Positions 43,119-53,025 of a DNA stretch of 64,000 nt are shown one piece after another (positions within the stretch are counted from its first letter, which is position 1; each line of letters opens with the position of its first letter). Source of the DNA: Prevotella sp. GTDB taxonomy: Bacteria; Bacteroidota; Bacteroidia; Bacteroidales; Bacteroidaceae. The notes beneath the pieces were generated by a model. It was given only the letters and a program-made list of their open reading frames with translations. It searched no databases and was not told where the DNA came from. Location: positions 1-64,000 of the forward strand of contig JAGCOB010000014.1 in the NCBI GenBank assembly GCA_017645645.1, read 5' to 3'. Both the position numbers and the translations under genes were made by a program.

Positions 43119-43664
43119 ATGTTTATAGCACAGGAATTAAGAAAGAAGAATATAGCGGAGTATCTGTTGTATATGTGGCAGGTGGAAGACACTATCCGTG
43201 CCTTCGGCTGTTCTTTGAGTCGGATACGGCGGGAGTATATCGATCGTTTCGACTATACGGAGGAGCAGAAGGAAGAAGAGGCGGATTGGTATGGTAACCT
43301 GATCCGGATGATGAACGAGGAAGGGTGTCGTGAGAAAGGACATATACAGATTAATAAGGTGGTGCTCCAACAGTTGGAGGAGCTGCATGTCCAGTTGCTG
43401 AATAGTCCTAAGTTCCCCTTTTATAATGCGGAATACTACAAAGTGTTGCCCTATATCGTAGAACTGCGTAACCATGGTGCCGACAGGGAGGAGAATGAGA
43501 TAGAGACCTGTTTCAACTCCCTCTACGGTGTGATGATGCTCCGTCTGCAGAAGAAAGACATCTCTTTGGAAACACAGCATGCGGTGAAGGAGATTTCTAC
43601 GTTTATCGGGATGCTTAACGACTATTACCTGAAAGACAAGCAGGAGCCTTTGGAATTTGAATAG
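43119..43664 (+). CDS. DUF4924-like protein
   Basis: A 181-residue soluble, helix-rich protein starting MFIAQELRKKNIAEYLLYMWQVED, which I recognise as the family annotated DUF4924 in Bacteroidetes. Function unknown. No signal peptide or membrane segment is present. It lies 23 bp after the LysE-type gene and 3 bp before rfbD, so it is probably in one transcript with both and with prfC. Confidence 0.75.
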   Translation: MFIAQELRKKNIAEYLLYMWQVEDTIRAFGCSLSRIRREYIDRFDYTEEQKEEEADWYGNLIRMMNEEGCREKGHIQINKVVLQQLEELHVQLLNSPKFPFYNAEYYKVLPYIVELRNHGADREENEIETCFNSLYGVMMLRLQKKDISLETQHAVKEISTFIGMLNDYYLKDKQEPLEFE

Positions 43665-43667
43665 ATT

Positions 43668-44516
43668 ATGAAAATATTGATTACCGGCTGTAACGGCCAG
43701 TTGGGAAATGAGATGCAGTTGCTGGAGAAGGAATATTCCCGGCACCAATGGTTTAATACAGATGTGGCAGAACTGGACATCACCAATCAGGATGCCGTGG
43801 AACAGTTTGTGGCAGACAACGATATCGACGGCATCGTCAACTGTGCTGCCTATACTGCCGTTGACAAGGCAGAGGATAACGAGGAACTCTGTACGAAACT
43901 GAATGCGGAGGCTCCTGCCTATCTGGCCCATGCCATGGGACAGCGTGGTGGATGGATGATACAGATATCCACCGACTATGTGTTTGACGGGACGAAACAT
44001 ACTCCTTATGTGGAGGATGACGACACCTGTCCGAACAGTGTCTATGGACGTACCAAACTGGTAGGTGAACTCAATGTCCAGAAATTGTGTGAGCATTCGA
44101 TGATTATCCGTACGGCATGGCTGTATTCCACTTTCGGAAATAATTTCGTAAAGACGATGATTCGTCTGGGGAAAGAGAAAACGGAATTAGGCGTTATCTT
44201 CGACCAGATCGGTACGCCGACTTATGCCCGTGACCTTGCTGTGGTGATAATGACGGCTATCGACAAGGGAATCGTCCCTGGTGTCTATCATTTCTCCAAC
44301 GAGGGTGTCATTTCATGGTATGACTTCACCAAGGCGATACATCGCATAGCAGGTATCACTACCTGTCATGTGCGTCCGTTGCATACCGCTGAGTATCCCA
44401 CGCCTGCCAACCGTCCCCATTATTCCGTGTTGGACAAGACGAAGCTGAAAGAGATGTATGGTATTGAGATTCCCTATTGGGAAGAAAGTTTGAAAGATTG
44501 TATTGAGAAACTATGA
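43668..44516 (+). CDS. rfbD: dTDP-4-dehydrorhamnose reductase
   Basis: A 282-residue short-chain dehydrogenase of the extended type. The NAD(P)-binding GCNGQLGNE, the STDYVFDG segment and the catalytic YGRTK (YxxxK) are present. It reduces dTDP-4-keto-L-rhamnose to dTDP-L-rhamnose for surface polysaccharides. rfbA, an earlier step of the same pathway, is about 8.5 kb away at 52125-52997; rfbB and rfbC are not in the window. The stop overlaps the prfC start as ATGA. Confidence 0.95.
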   Translation: MKILITGCNGQLGNEMQLLEKEYSRHQWFNTDVAELDITNQDAVEQFVADNDIDGIVNCAAYTAVDKAEDNEELCTKLNAEAPAYLAHAMGQRGGWMIQISTDYVFDGTKHTPYVEDDDTCPNSVYGRTKLVGELNVQKLCEHSMIIRTAWLYSTFGNNFVKTMIRLGKEKTELGVIFDQIGTPTYARDLAVVIMTAIDKGIVPGVYHFSNEGVISWYDFTKAIHRIAGITTCHVRPLHTAEYPTPANRPHYSVLDKTKLKEMYGIEIPYWEESLKDCIEKL

Positions 44517-46099
44517 ATCAGGAAATAGAGAGAAGAAGAACCTTTGCGATTATATCGCACCCGGATGCCGGTAAGACGACGCTGACGGAGAAGTTTTTGC
44601 TGTTCGGTGGACAGATACAGGTCGCCGGTGCAGTGAAGAATAACAAGATCAAGAAGACGGCAACCTCCGACTGGATGGACATTGAGAAACAACGTGGTAT
44701 CTCTGTGTCTACCTCTGTCATGGAGTTTGACTATACGCCAGAGGGTTCGGATATAGAATATAAGGTGAACATCCTCGACACCCCGGGTCACCAGGACTTT
44801 GCCGAGGATACCTATCGTACCTTGACAGCCGTCGACTCGGCGATTATCGTCGTGGACGGTGCGAAGGGCGTGGAGACACAGACACGTAAACTGATGAATG
44901 TATGCCGTATGCGTAATACACCCGTCATTATCTTCATCAATAAGATGGACCGCGAGGGACGTGACCCCTTTGACTTGTTGGACGAGTTGGAGCAGGAACT
45001 GGAAATCAAGGTGCGCCCACTATCATGGCCTATCAACCAAGGAGCCAAGTTCAAGGGTGTCTATAATATCTATGAGCAGAAGTTGGATTTATTCACCCCC
45101 GACAAGCAGCGCGTCACGGAGAAAGTGGAGGTAGAACTCGACAGCAAGGAACTGGATGAGCGCGTCGGAGAGACCGATGCGAACAAGTTACGTGAGGACT
45201 TGGAACTGGTGGATGGTGTCTACCCTGCGTTTGAGGTGGATACTTATCGCTCTGCCGAGGTGGCTCCAGTGTTCTTCGGCTCTGCTCTGAATAACTTTGG
45301 TGTGCAAGAACTCTTAAACTGTTTTGTGGAGATAGCTCCGAGTCCCCGTGACACGAAGGCAGAGGAGCGTATGGTGAAACCTGAGGAGCCTAAGTTCACG
45401 GGTTTTATCTTCAAGATCACAGCGAATATCGATCCCAACCACCGTTCGTGTATCGCCTTCTGTAAGGTGTGCAGTGGTAAGTTCCAGCGCAACCAGCCCT
45501 ATCTGCATGTCCGTCAAGGTAAGACACTGCGGTTCTCCAGTCCTACGCAGTTCATGGCGCAGCGTAAGTCGACCATCGACGAGGCGTGGCCTGGTGACAT
45601 CGTCGGTCTGCCGGACAATGGCATTTTTAAGATCGGTGATACGTTGACGGAAGGTGAACAACTACATTTCCGTGGTTTGCCCTCGTTCTCGCCAGAGTTG
45701 TTCAAGTATATCGAGAATGACGATCCGATGCGCTCGAAGCAGTTGCAGAAAGGTATCGACCAGTTGATGGACGAAGGTGTTGCCCAGTTGTTTGTCAACC
45801 AGTTCAACGGTCGCAAGATTGTGGGTACCGTGGGTCAGTTGCAGTTTGAAGTCATCCAGTACCGCTTGGAAAACGAGTACAATGCCAAGTGCCGCTGGGA
45901 ACCCGTCCATCTCTATAAGGCATGCTGGATAGAGAGTGACGATGCCGCAGAGTTGGAGAACTTCAAGAAGCGCAAATATCAGTATATGGCAAAGGACAAA
46001 GAGGGACGTGATGTCTTCCTTGCTGATAGTGGCTATGTGCTCTCTATGGCACAAGAAGACTTCAAGCATATCAAGTTCCATTTTACTTCAGAGTTTTGA
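44513..46099 (+). CDS. prfC: Peptide chain release factor 3
   Basis: A 528-residue translational GTPase. G1 is [10 protein letters not shown]3 is DTPGHQD and G4 is [19 protein letters not shown] is typical of RF3. It recycles RF1/RF2 from the ribosome after termination, in the cytoplasm. It overlaps rfbD by 4 bp, so translation is probably coupled even though the functions are unrelated. Confidence 0.97.
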   Translation: MNQEIERRRTFAIISHPDAGKTTLTEKFLLFGGQIQVAGAVKNNKIKKTATSDWMDIEKQRGISVSTSVMEFDYTPEGSDIEYKVNILDTPGHQDFAEDTYRTLTAVDSAIIVVDGAKGVETQTRKLMNVCRMRNTPVIIFINKMDREGRDPFDLLDELEQELEIKVRPLSWPINQGAKFKGVYNIYEQKLDLFTPDKQRVTEKVEVELDSKELDERVGETDANKLREDLELVDGVYPAFEVDTYRSAEVAPVFFGSALNNFGVQELLNCFVEIAPSPRDTKAEERMVKPEEPKFTGFIFKITANIDPNHRSCIAFCKVCSGKFQRNQPYLHVRQGKTLRFSSPTQFMAQRKSTIDEAWPGDIVGLPDNGIFKIGDTLTEGEQLHFRGLPSFSPELFKYIENDDPMRSKQLQKGIDQLMDEGVAQLFVNQFNGRKIVGTVGQLQFEVIQYRLENEYNAKCRWEPVHLYKACWIESDDAAELENFKKRKYQYMAKDKEGRDVFLADSGYVLSMAQEDFKHIKFHFTSEF

Positions 46100-46150
46100 A
46101 TCAGGTTTTATGAAAGTTAGCATTATTTCAAATAATAAAAAGTTATTATT

Positions 46151-46978
46151 ATGGGTATATTTATATTAATCATTCTTGCGATTCTGATTGGTTTTGGAAT
46201 TGCTTTATATTTCATACACCGTCATTATGAGCGGTTGTTGAGTAAAGAAATAAAGCGTGCTCAAAAGAGTGAGCAGTTAAAGTCGGTATTTATCGATAAT
46301 ATTGTCCATACACTGAGAAGTCCGCTAAACGCTATATTGGAGTATAGCAATTATATCCTTGAAGAAAAGGATGAAACGATGCAGTTTGCACAGGTGAAGG
46401 AGATGGCGACTAATATCAACAAGGACTGTGAACAGTTAATCAACTTCGTCTCACAACTTTTCGAATTATCCAAGTTTGAGGGAGTCACACCTTCTTTTAC
46501 GTTCATTGAGGTCAATCTCATTGAACTCATGGCATCCTATCGACGTGAGGTTTTGAACGTCACCAAACCTGATGTCTTCGTTCATGTTAGGACTGACCTT
46601 TCCCCTCACTGTAGGGCGATGCTCGACACTAATTTCATGCATCAACTCATGATGCATCTCCTGACGAATGCTGCAAGGCACACCACACAGGGCGATATCA
46701 TCATCAAATATGGAAATGAGCGCAAGGGAATCAAGGTTACCATCACCTATACAGGCATTGGGCAGGCAGAACTGATTGGCTCTGATATTTACACTTTCCT
46801 TCAGAAAGAAGATGCCTTGATGAATTTCAAAGAGTCTTCCATACTCGGACTTGCTATGTGCAAAGCTATTGTCGAAGTTCTTGGAGGCGAGTTTTACATG
46901 GACACAGAATATAATAAGAAGACTGTTGCTACTTTCTGGTTCCCCTGCAAAATGATTGACATGCACAAGAAGGCGTAG
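46151..46978 (+). CDS. Membrane-bound histidine-kinase-like protein with degenerate ATP site
   Basis: A 275-residue protein with one N-terminal membrane helix (about residues 2-22) and no sensor domain. The H-box DNIVHTLRSPLNAI keeps the phospho-acceptor His; the N-box HLLTNAARHTT keeps Asn. The G1 box, normally DxGxG, reads TYTGIG, so its ATP-binding Asp is missing; the G2 region is ILGLAMCK. It may bind or dephosphorylate a partner, or be inactive. No response regulator lies beside it; an atypical LuxR-type one is at 59812-60417. Gaps of 51 bp before and 56 bp after leave its transcription unclear. Confidence 0.75.
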   Translation: MGIFILIILAILIGFGIALYFIHRHYERLLSKEIKRAQKSEQLKSVFIDNIVHTLRSPLNAILEYSNYILEEKDETMQFAQVKEMATNINKDCEQLINFVSQLFELSKFEGVTPSFTFIEVNLIELMASYRREVLNVTKPDVFVHVRTDLSPHCRAMLDTNFMHQLMMHLLTNAARHTTQGDIIIKYGNERKGIKVTITYTGIGQAELIGSDIYTFLQKEDALMNFKESSILGLAMCKAIVEVLGGEFYMDTEYNKKTVATFWFPCKMIDMHKKA

Positions 46979-47018
46979 GTTTTAAACTTCGTCATGATAT
47001 GGAATAGGTAGAAAATAT

Positions 47019-47026
47019 TACCTTTG
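47019..47026 (+). promoter_or_regulatory. -7 box of the Sua5/YrdC gene
   Basis: TACCTTTG ends 8 bp before the ATG at 47035, again suggesting a leaderless or nearly leaderless transcript. Confidence 0.55.
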
Positions 47027-47034
47027 CAGGTGAA

Positions 47035-47616
47035 ATGACAAAAGAGCAGGATATAAAGAAAGCAGTGGAAGTGTTACGGAAGGGTGGGGTGATCCTCTAT
47101 CCTACGGATACGGTATGGGGCATCGGCTGTGATGCAACCAATGCCGAGGCTGTGAAGAGGGTGTATGACATCAAACAGCGTGACGACTCGAAGGCACTGA
47201 TCTGTCTGGTAGACAGCGATGCCCGTCTGCAACGGTATGTCAGGAATGTGCCGGATGTGGCGTGGCAACTCATTGACAGTCTGAAAGAGAGTGACAGCAA
47301 ACCGACAACACTGATACTCGATGGTGCCATCAATCTGGCTCCGAACCTCATCGCGGAAGACGGCAGTATCGGTATGCGCATCACACAGGAGCCTTTCTCG
47401 AAGGAACTCTGTTATCGTTTCCAGAAGGCACTCGTCTCTACCTCGGCGAATATCAGTGGTGAGCCTGCCGCCCAGAACTACTGTGACATCGACCCTCGTA
47501 TCATCGAGGCAGTCGACTATGTCTGTTGGAGCCGCCGTCAGGAGCATAAGCCTCATAAGCCATCCAGTATTATCCGTCTGAAAGAGAATGGGGAAGTGCA
47601 AATCATCAGGAAATAA
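47035..47616 (+). CDS. tsaC: L-threonylcarbamoyladenylate synthase (Sua5/YrdC/TsaC family)
   Basis: A 193-residue YrdC-domain protein. The KxR and SxN-type nucleotide-binding features appear as GGVILYPTDTVWGIGCDA near residues 16-33 and STSANISGEPA near 135-145. It makes threonylcarbamoyl-AMP for the t6A modification of tRNA position 37. It is the short form without a Sua5 C-terminal domain. The ClC channel gene follows 2 bp later. Confidence 0.92.
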   Translation: MTKEQDIKKAVEVLRKGGVILYPTDTVWGIGCDATNAEAVKRVYDIKQRDDSKALICLVDSDARLQRYVRNVPDVAWQLIDSLKESDSKPTTLILDGAINLAPNLIAEDGSIGMRITQEPFSKELCYRFQKALVSTSANISGEPAAQNYCDIDPRIIEAVDYVCWSRRQEHKPHKPSSIIRLKENGEVQIIRK

Positions 47617-47618
47617 CC

Positions 47619-49424
47619 ATGCAAAAAGAAGCAACAGAAGGAAGGCCGACATGGCTACAGCGACTGCATGAATGGCGGATAGAGCATGTGAGCGACAGGA
47701 TGTTCCTGCTCGTACTGGCTTTCTTTGTGGGTTTGTTCTCCGCTGTTGCCGCTTTTATACTCCATGGTATGATTAACCAGATTGTCGCCTTGTTGACGGG
47801 GCAGTTCTCTGTCACGAGTTACAACTGGTTGTATCTGGTATATCCTGTCATCGGTATCTACCTGACTTCCTTATTCGTCCGTCATATCGTGAAGGACAAT
47901 ATCTCTCACGGTATTACCCGTATCCTCTATGCCATCTCCTCGAAGAAGTCGCGGTTGAAGGCACATAATACTTGGTCGAGTGTCATCGCCTCTGCCATCA
48001 CCATCGGTTTCGGTGGTTCTGTGGGTGCTGAGGCTCCTATCGTACTGACAGGTTCCGCCATCGGCTCGAACCTGGGACAGCTCTTCAAACTCGACAGTAA
48101 GACGCTGATGACGTTGGTGGGCTGCGGTGCCGCCGGTGCCATAGCCGGTATCTTTAAGGCACCGATAGCCGGACTGGTGTTCACGCTGGAGGTACTGATG
48201 ATTGACCTAACGATGGCATCGCTGCTGCCTATCCTGATCTCCTGTGTGACAGCGACGTGCTTTACCTATATCTTCAGTGGTAATGCGGTACTGTTTACCT
48301 TCCATCTGGATTCTGACTGGACGGTACAGCGAGTGCCTGCCACCATCCTGTTGGGTGTCACCTGCGGACTGGTGAGTCTCTATTTTATCCGGACGATGAA
48401 TGCCTGTGAGGATATGTTTGCCCGTTTCAAGGACAAGCCCTATGTACGACTGCTGATAGGCGGAGCCATTCTGAGCACGCTGATCTTCCTGTTCCCGTCG
48501 TTGTATGGGGAGGGCTATCATAGCATCAATCTGTTGTTGAACGGTAAGACGGAGGCTGACTGGAACCAGATATTGGAAGGCTCCCTATTCTACGGGCATC
48601 ATGAGTTCCTGATCGGCTACCTTGCCTTGGTACTCTTCACCAAGGTCTTTGCCACCAGTGCAACGAACGGCGGTGGCGGATGCGGCGGTACGTTTGCTCC
48701 CTCGTTGTTCATTGGCTGCTTCACGGGTTTCCTGTTCTCCCGTCTGTGGAACATGAACGAGATAGGGGTGTATGTCCCAGAGAAGAACTTTGCCCTGTTG
48801 GGAATGGCTGGCGTAATGTCGGGTGTGATGCATGCACCGTTGACGGGTATCTTCCTGATTGCGGAGATAACCAGTGGCTATGATCTCTTCATGCCATTGA
48901 TGATAGTCTCTGTCTTCGCATACCTTACTATCATTATCTTTGAGCCGCATAGTATCTATGGCATGCGACTGGCCAGGAAAGGACAACTGATTACCCATCA
49001 TACCGACCATGCGGTGCTGACACTGATGAGTCTGGACTCCGTGATAGACCGTGACTATCAGGCGGTGGACCCTGATATGGAACTGGGACAGATGGTACAT
49101 AAGATCAGTCGCTCGCATCATGATATGCTGCCTGTGACAGATGCCGCAGGTAGTCTGTTGGGAGAGATCAATATCGTGAAGATCCGGCATGTCGTGTTCC
49201 GTACCGAGTTGTACCATCACTTCAAGGCGAGTCAGTTGATGACAGCCCCTGCCGCCGTATTGGATGACGGGACACCAATGGCGGAGGTGATGCGTACCTT
49301 TGAGAAGACACAGGCCGACTGGCTCCCTGTGTTGGATGAGGAGCGGCATTTGAAGGGCTATATCTCCCGGAAACGGATGTTCAGCATGTATCGGAAGACG
49401 GTGCATGACTTTAGTCAGGAGTGA
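47619..49424 (+). CDS. ClC-family chloride channel/antiporter with CBS domains
   Basis: A 601-residue membrane protein with about ten to eleven hydrophobic helices (residues about 25-440). Selectivity motifs are GSVGAEAPIV, with the gating Glu kept, and GGGCGGTFAPSLFIG. The C-terminus (about 465-595) has two CBS domains that may bind adenine nucleotides. Whether it is a channel or an H+/Cl- antiporter cannot be settled; the gating Glu fits an antiporter. It is likely cotranscribed with tsaC and followed by an 8-bp phrase repeat. Confidence 0.93.
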   Translation: MQKEATEGRPTWLQRLHEWRIEHVSDRMFLLVLAFFVGLFSAVAAFILHGMINQIVALLTGQFSVTSYNWLYLVYPVIGIYLTSLFVRHIVKDNISHGITRILYAISSKKSRLKAHNTWSSVIASAITIGFGGSVGAEAPIVLTGSAIGSNLGQLFKLDSKTLMTLVGCGAAGAIAGIFKAPIAGLVFTLEVLMIDLTMASLLPILISCVTATCFTYIFSGNAVLFTFHLDSDWTVQRVPATILLGVTCGLVSLYFIRTMNACEDMFARFKDKPYVRLLIGGAILSTLIFLFPSLYGEGYHSINLLLNGKTEADWNQILEGSLFYGHHEFLIGYLALVLFTKVFATSATNGGGGCGGTFAPSLFIGCFTGFLFSRLWNMNEIGVYVPEKNFALLGMAGVMSGVMHAPLTGIFLIAEITSGYDLFMPLMIVSVFAYLTIIIFEPHSIYGMRLARKGQLITHHTDHAVLTLMSLDSVIDRDYQAVDPDMELGQMVHKISRSHHDMLPVTDAAGSLLGEINIVKIRHVVFRTELYHHFKASQLMTAPAAVLDDGTPMAEVMRTFEKTQADWLPVLDEERHLKGYISRKRMFSMYRKTVHDFSQE

Positions 49425-49474
49425 CGACATTCCGGCACCTCGGCATTCCGACATCCCGGCATTCCGACATAACG
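49425..49474. repeat. GCATTCCG phrase repeat between clc and fmt
   Basis: Six 8-bp units such as GCATTCCG, ACATCCCG and ACATAACG follow the ClC stop codon without a break. Confidence 0.8.
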
Positions 49475-49487
49475 AAATAAGAAAGAA

Positions 49488-50477
49488 ATGACAAAAGAAG
49501 ACTTAAGAATAATTTTCATGGGAACCCCGGAGTTTGCAGTGGAGACTCTGAAGGCTTTGGTGTTGAACGGCTATCATGTAGTGGCGGTGGTGACGCAGCC
49601 TGACAAGCCCGTGGGACGGCATGGCTCCGTGTTACAGTCTTCGGCAGTGAAGCAATATGCCGTGGAGCACGGTATTCCCGTCCTCCAGCCCGAGAAGATG
49701 AAAGACCCGCAGTTCGTGGAGACGTTGCGCTCCTATCGTGCCAACTTGCAGGTGGTGGTCGCCTTCCGGATGTTGCCGGAGGTGGTGTGGGCCATGCCGG
49801 ATTACGGCACCTTTAATGTGCATGCCGCTTTGCTACCCCAGTATCGCGGTGCCGCACCCATTAATTGGGCGGTCATCAACGGAGAGACACAGACGGGTGT
49901 GACAACCTTCTTCCTCGACCATGACATCGACACGGGGCGTATCATCATGAAGAAAACCTTTGACATCCCTGACGATGCCGATGTGGAATACGTCTATGAC
50001 GGGCTGATGCACCTGGGTGCAGAAATCTGTCTGGAGACATTGCAGGCGATTATTGATGCTGACGGATATCCGGTTACGATAGCACAGGATGATGCCAATA
50101 GCCAACAACCAATAGCCAACAGCCCCTTGAAGTCTGCTCCCAAGATATTCAAGGAGACCTGTGAGATCGACTGGACGAAGACAGCGAAGCAGGTCTATGA
50201 CTTTGTCCGTGGACTGAGTCCTTATCCTGGTGCCTGGACAACTCTGGTCACTCCAGACGACAAGGAAACGGTGCTGAAAATCATCAAGACCCGTAAGACA
50301 GGATTGGAGTGCCAGGCAGAGACGGGGAGTTTACGGATAGAAGGAAAACAACTGCAAGTAGCCGCTGCCGACCAGTGGTTACAGTTGGAGGAGCTGCAGC
50401 TTGCCGGTAAGAAACGGATGGCGGTGCGTGACTTCCTGAACGGGATGAAAGACATCGACCAATGTCGTATAAAATAA
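49488..50477 (+). CDS. fmt: Methionyl-tRNA formyltransferase
   Basis: A 329-residue enzyme that formylates initiator Met-tRNA. IIFMGTPEFAVETL starts the formyltransferase fold; FNVHAALLPQYRGAAPINWAV holds the catalytic Asn-His region. The C-terminal domain binds tRNA. Residues about 203-213 (NSQQPIANSP) are an in-frame insertion of CCAATAG/CCAACAG units at 50094-50124, placed just before the conserved KIFKETCEIDW. An equal insertion is seen in miaA. Confidence 0.96.
   Translation: MTKEDLRIIFMGTPEFAVETLKALVLNGYHVVAVVTQPDKPVGRHGSVLQSSAVKQYAVEHGIPVLQPEKMKDPQFVETLRSYRANLQVVVAFRMLPEVVWAMPDYGTFNVHAALLPQYRGAAPINWAVINGETQTGVTTFFLDHDIDTGRIIMKKTFDIPDDADVEYVYDGLMHLGAEICLETLQAIIDADGYPVTIAQDDANSQQPIANSPLKSAPKIFKETCEIDWTKTAKQVYDFVRGLSPYPGAWTTLVTPDDKETVLKIIKTRKTGLECQAETGSLRIEGKQLQVAAADQWLQLEELQLAGKKRMAVRDFLNGMKDIDQCRIK
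50094..50124. repeat. CCAATAG/CCAACAG phrase repeat inside fmt
   Basis: Four 7-bp units in frame; same family as the one in miaA at 994-1030. Confidence 0.8.
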
Positions 50478-50545
50478 ATAATGTTAATTAGAAAATAAAA
50501 TATCAGGGTTGTGCGTTTGAAGAGTAGAAAGCAATTTAAATAGTA

Positions 50546-50683
50546 ATGCCTATGCAAATTTTTACTCAAGAGAACTTAATTCAGCCCAATAAGTCGACCA
50601 TCCTTCTGATCAAGCAGATGGCCCGTATGTACAGAACAGTAAAACAGTCGGACAATACCCTTGTGGTACAAGGCCTGAATTAA
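50546..50683 (+). CDS. Small protein of 45 residues, function unknown
   Basis: The 216-bp gap between fmt and rpe holds an ATG-started frame of 45 codons ending 10 bp before rpe: MPMQIFTQEN... to ...TLVVQGLN. It is predicted helical and basic (LIKQMARMYRTVKQ). The frame runs to the rpe ribosome-binding region without overlap, as a true first gene would. Similar small proteins may occur in other Bacteroidales, but I cannot name a family. No membrane segment is visible. Confidence 0.5.
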   Translation: MPMQIFTQENLIQPNKSTILLIKQMARMYRTVKQSDNTLVVQGLN

Positions 50684-50693
50684 AGAAAGAAAA

Positions 50694-51341
50694 ATGACGA
50701 AAGTATCCCCTTCATTGCTCGCTGCCGATTTCCTGCATCTCGACCGCGACATCGAAATGATTAACCGCAGTGATGCCGACTGGCTTCACTTGGATGTGAT
50801 GGACGGTGTGTTTGTACCCAACATCTCTTTTGGTTTCCCCGTATTGGAAGCTGTCGCTTCACAATGTAAGAAACCTTTGGATGTGCATTATATGATTGTA
50901 CATCCTGAGAAGTTTATCAAACAGACAGCCAAGTTAGGGGCTATGATGATGAATGTCCATTATGAGGCTTGCGACCATCTGCACCGTACCGTTCAGGAAA
51001 TCCATGATGCTGGCATGAAGGCTGGTGTGACCTTGAATCCTGCCACCCCCGTTTCAATGCTCGAGGATATCATCGGTGATGTAGAGATGGTACTGCTGAT
51101 GAGTGTCAATCCCGGTTTCGGAGGACAGAAATTCATAGAGAACACCATTCAGAAAGTGCAGCGTCTCCGTCGTATGATTGATGAGCGCGGGTTAAAGACC
51201 TTGATAGAGGTGGATGGCGGTGTACAGGGAGAAACAGCTCCCCGTCTTGTCAAGGCAGGAGTGGATGTGCTGGTCAGTGGCAGCTATGTGTTCAAGGCTC
51301 CCCATCCTGAAGAGACCATCAAACAACTGAGGGCACTCTAG
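50694..51341 (+). CDS. rpe: Ribulose-phosphate 3-epimerase
   Basis: A 215-residue TIM barrel of normal length. SLLAADFLHL, HLDVMDGVFVPNISFG, LDVHYMIVHPE, MSVNPGFGGQ and EVDGGVQ contain the metal ligands and the catalytic Asp residues. It interconverts ribulose-5-phosphate and xylulose-5-phosphate in the pentose phosphate pathway. Its TAG stop lies in a CTAG palindrome shared with the stop of the convergent sigma factor gene. Confidence 0.97.
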   Translation: MTKVSPSLLAADFLHLDRDIEMINRSDADWLHLDVMDGVFVPNISFGFPVLEAVASQCKKPLDVHYMIVHPEKFIKQTAKLGAMMMNVHYEACDHLHRTVQEIHDAGMKAGVTLNPATPVSMLEDIIGDVEMVLLMSVNPGFGGQKFIENTIQKVQRLRRMIDERGLKTLIEVDGGVQGETAPRLVKAGVDVLVSGSYVFKAPHPEETIKQLRAL

Positions 51342-51937
51342 ATTTCCATATCCAGTTGGATGCGGTGCTGCTTTGCCATGCGCCGCATATTGATCAGGGC
51401 GTAGCGCATACGTCCCAGAGAGGTGTTGATGCTGACACCCGTGAGTTCTGCAATCTCTTTGAACGATAATTCCTGATAGAAGCGCATGTATACCACCTCT
51501 CGTTGAACGGCAGGTAGTGTGTCCATCAGATGACGGACATCATTCATGACTTGTGTGTTGACATACTCGCTTTCACGACTGCCTTCCGTGAGAGCATCGT
51601 TGCTGAGATGACTCAGGTCATTGTCGGCATTCGGCTCGATGATATGCTCACTCTTAGTCCGGCGGAACTTGTCTATGATGATGTTATGGGCGATGCGGGT
51701 GAGCCAGAAGGAGAACTTTCCGGAGTCAGCGTATTTCCCGTCCTGTAACTTCACGATAGCCTTGATGAAGGTATCTTGGAAGATATCGTTCGCCGTATCC
51801 TGGTCACGGACCACGAATAGGATATAATTAAACAACTTTTGTTGGTTTCTCGCTAATAGCTCATCAAAAGCCTTGTTGTCTCCCGCGGTATAGAGAAGGG
51901 CAAGCTCCTCGTCAGTGCGGTTTGCATATGTCTTCAT
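51338..51937 (-). CDS. RNA polymerase sigma factor, ECF/sigma-70 type
   Basis: A 199-residue sigma factor with region 2 (about 15-90; FNYILFVVRDQDTANDIFQDTFIKA) and region 4 (about 135-190; LSFKEIAELTGVSINTSLGRMRYAL). No anti-sigma factor or FecR-like gene lies next to it, unlike many Bacteroidetes ECF factors in polysaccharide loci, so it is probably of the housekeeping stress type. The ATG at 51937 is preferred to a TTG six bases upstream. A full promoter precedes it. Confidence 0.92.
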   Translation of the reverse strand: MKTYANRTDEELALLYTAGDNKAFDELLARNQQKLFNYILFVVRDQDTANDIFQDTFIKAIVKLQDGKYADSGKFSFWLTRIAHNIIIDKFRRTKSEHIIEPNADNDLSHLSNDALTEGSRESEYVNTQVMNDVRHLMDTLPAVQREVVYMRFYQELSFKEIAELTGVSINTSLGRMRYALINMRRMAKQHRIQLDMEI

Positions 51938-52019
51938 ACTCAACTATTTTATATTGAAGTAGAAGTCTGTTCGATAGGCAATCGGTTTAAGTTATTAACA
52001 ATATTTATTATTTCGCCTG

Positions 52020-52051
52020 CAAAAATAAGTAAAAAAAACATTTCGACCAAA
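52020..52051 (-). promoter_or_regulatory. Sigma factor gene promoter
   Basis: Minus strand TTTG (52051-52048), 20-bp spacer, TATTTTTG (52027-52020), with an 82-bp 5' leader up to the ATG. Confidence 0.6.
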
Positions 52052-52091
52052 TAAAATCGAAGAAAAATGATATAAAAGGGCATTTATCATC

Positions 52092-52119
52092 AAAAAAGAG
52101 CAGCTTTCTTGCTGCTCTT
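52092..52119 (-). terminator. rfbA terminator
   Basis: Minus strand stem AAGAGCAGC-AAGAAA-GCTGCTCTT followed by TTTTG, just after the rfbA stop. Confidence 0.85.
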
Positions 52120-52124
52120 GGTGT

Positions 52125-52997
52125 TTATTCTGCTAATTGTAGCAGGTATTTCCCGTAATCGTTCTTTGCCATAGGCTCGGCGACTTTCCGGAGCTGTTCT
52201 TTAGTGATCCATCCCCGTTTAAAAGCAATCTCCTCCAGACAGGCGACCTTTAGTCCCTGACGTTTCTCAATCACTTCAATGAAGGTGGAAGCTTCGGAGA
52301 GTGAGTCGTGTGTGCCTGTATCTAGCCAGGCAAAGCCGCGCTGCAGGGTCTGTACTTTCAGGTTCTTCTGTTTGAGATACTCCTGGTTGACTGTCGTGAT
52401 CTCCAGTTCGCCACGTGCGCTGGGTTTGATGTTTTTGGCAATCTCCACTACGCTGTTGGGATAGAAGTAAAGACCGACGACCGCATAGTTGGACTTGGGA
52501 TGAGCAGGTTTCTCCTCAATGCTCAGACAGTTTCCGTCTGTGTCAAACTCCGCCACACCGTAACGCTCCGGATCGTTGACGTAATAGCCGAACACCGTTG
52601 CCTGTCCATGTTTCTCCGCATTCTCCACGCTTTGTTTTAAGAGTCCGGTGAATCCACTTCCGTAGAAGATGTTGTCACCAAGCACAAGACAGGCGCAGTC
52701 GTCACCGATAAACTCCTCTCCGATAATGAATGCCTGGGCAAGTCCGTCGGGGGAGGGCTGTTCGGCATACTCAAAGCGTACACCTAATGCTGAGCCGTCG
52801 CCAAGCAGTCTCTTGAATCCGGGCAGGTCGTATGGGGTGGAGATAATCAGAATCTCACGGATTCCGGCAAGCATCAGTGCGGAAATCGGGTAGTAGATCA
52901 TCGGTTTGTCGAAAATAGGAATTAACTGTTTGCTGATTCCTTTGGTGATGGGGTAGAGGCGTGTGCCACTGCCTCCGGCTAATACGATACCTTTCAT
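52125..52997 (-). CDS. rfbA: Glucose-1-phosphate thymidylyltransferase
   Basis: A 290-residue nucleotidyltransferase. [16 protein letters not shown] is the nucleotide-binding signature; [17 protein letters not shown] and [19 protein letters not shown] are typical RmlA motifs. It makes dTDP-glucose, the first step to dTDP-rhamnose. It stands alone as a single-gene unit with its own -7 box and terminator. Confidence 0.97.
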   Translation of the reverse strand: MKGIVLAGGSGTRLYPITKGISKQLIPIFDKPMIYYPISALMLAGIREILIISTPYDLPGFKRLLGDGSALGVRFEYAEQPSPDGLAQAFIIGEEFIGDDCACLVLGDNIFYGSGFTGLLKQSVENAEKHGQATVFGYYVNDPERYGVAEFDTDGNCLSIEEKPAHPKSNYAVVGLYFYPNSVVEIAKNIKPSARGELEITTVNQEYLKQKNLKVQTLQRGFAWLDTGTHDSLSEASTFIEVIEKRQGLKVACLEEIAFKRGWITKEQLRKVAEPMAKNDYGKYLLQLAE

Positions 52998-53025
52998 AAT
53001 AGTGAACTAATAGATGTTTTCGGTG

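Noticed and set aside
46110..46169. Short frame MKVSIISNNKK... before the histidine-kinase-like gene
   Set aside because: It is 19 codons, AT-rich and overlaps the kinase start in another frame; no support beyond an ATG.
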